Below, in pieces: positions 63,847 to 64,000 of a stretch of DNA of 64,000 nucleotides (the first letter of the stretch is position 1; every line of letters starts with the position of its first letter). The stretch covers positions 49,736,274 to 49,800,273 of the forward strand of contig CM043942.1 in assembly GCA_014529385.2 (NCBI GenBank), given 5' to 3'. Origin of the DNA: Adiantum capillus-veneris. Lineage: Eukaryota > Streptophyta > Polypodiopsida > Polypodiales > Pteridaceae. The position numbers were made by a program, and so were the translations under genes. The notes beneath the pieces are model-generated. The model was given only the letters and a program-made list of their open reading frames with translations. It did no database searches and had not been told where the DNA came from.

Positions 63847-64000
63847 ATTTTATGTGTGGCTGTTGTGGAAAACGTAGAATACAACCAACCAAAGATATTA
63901 TGAATGCAATCTTCTTTGTGTTGTAGAGGTTATATTATTCTAGGAATCAACTCTCCTAACTTGCATGTACAGATTCTTTCAAATTTGTAGATTAAAAGAA

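Noticed and set aside
1-64000. tRNA or rRNA genes
   Set aside because: None was recognised by eye. The TGGTATCAGAGC motifs are primer binding sites next to LTRs, not tRNA genes.

Overview
The window looks like nuclear DNA of a land plant. Several observations point there: Ty1/Copia elements with initiator-Met-tRNA primer sites, Ty3/Gypsy elements with a C-terminal chromodomain, a Mutator-type MITE, a gene with an AT-rich GT-AG intron and telo-box, and decayed plant-organelle-type PPR repeats. The PPR style and the heavy nesting of retroelements suggest a seed-free plant such as a fern. That lineage call is inference. I see no tRNA, rRNA, CRISPR or bacterial operon structure.

Layout. 1-3.2 kb: low-information sequence, a duplicated CT-repeat tract, and a minus-strand Gypsy gag/protease fragment. 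3.24-12.08 kb: a complete minus-strand LTR retrotransposon (TSD ACATC, PBS, PPT, both LTRs) that encodes Gag and an aspartic protease but no reverse transcriptase, RNase H or integrase. It interrupts an older plus-strand gag-like sequence. 12.8-44.2 kb: one nest built on an old, 5'-truncated Copia (Copia-1). Chromovirus Gypsy-1 (+, 12.9-20.4 kb) and Gypsy-2 (-, 27.1-43.9 kb) inserted into its RT and RNase H regions in opposite orientations. A 2784-bp unit, made of Gypsy-1 3' LTR, Copia-1 RT/RNase H and the start of the Gypsy-2 LTR, was then amplified to four tandem copies. A younger, nearly intact Copia-2 (21.3-26.8 kb) landed in the first copy. A solo LTR also sits inside Gypsy-2.

44.2-45.6 kb: LINE RT C-terminal debris. 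45.7-46.2 kb: a 496-bp MULE-type MITE with a perfect 9-bp TSD. It lies 95 bp upstream of the only convincing host gene (46.30-47.06 kb, 225 aa predicted, possible organelle-targeting N-terminus, coiled coil, function unknown). 47-53.5 kb: fragments of possible exons split by a second solo LTR, a LINE ORF1 pseudogene, a Copia leader remnant and PPR pseudogene repeats. 53.5-58.6 kb: mostly unremarkable sequence with a decayed gag-like stretch and several GA/CT microsatellites. 58.6-63.85 kb: a decayed minus-strand Copia-3 with both LTRs and TSD ATTTT.

How parts relate. The Copia and Gypsy pol genes are broken, although Copia-2 is broken by only one frameshift. The gag-protease element would need RT and integrase supplied by another element. 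The most unusual items are the intact RT-less gag-protease element, the tandem array of inverted LTR arms with a recombinant variant pattern, and a leader hairpin conserved between Copia-2 and Copia-3.
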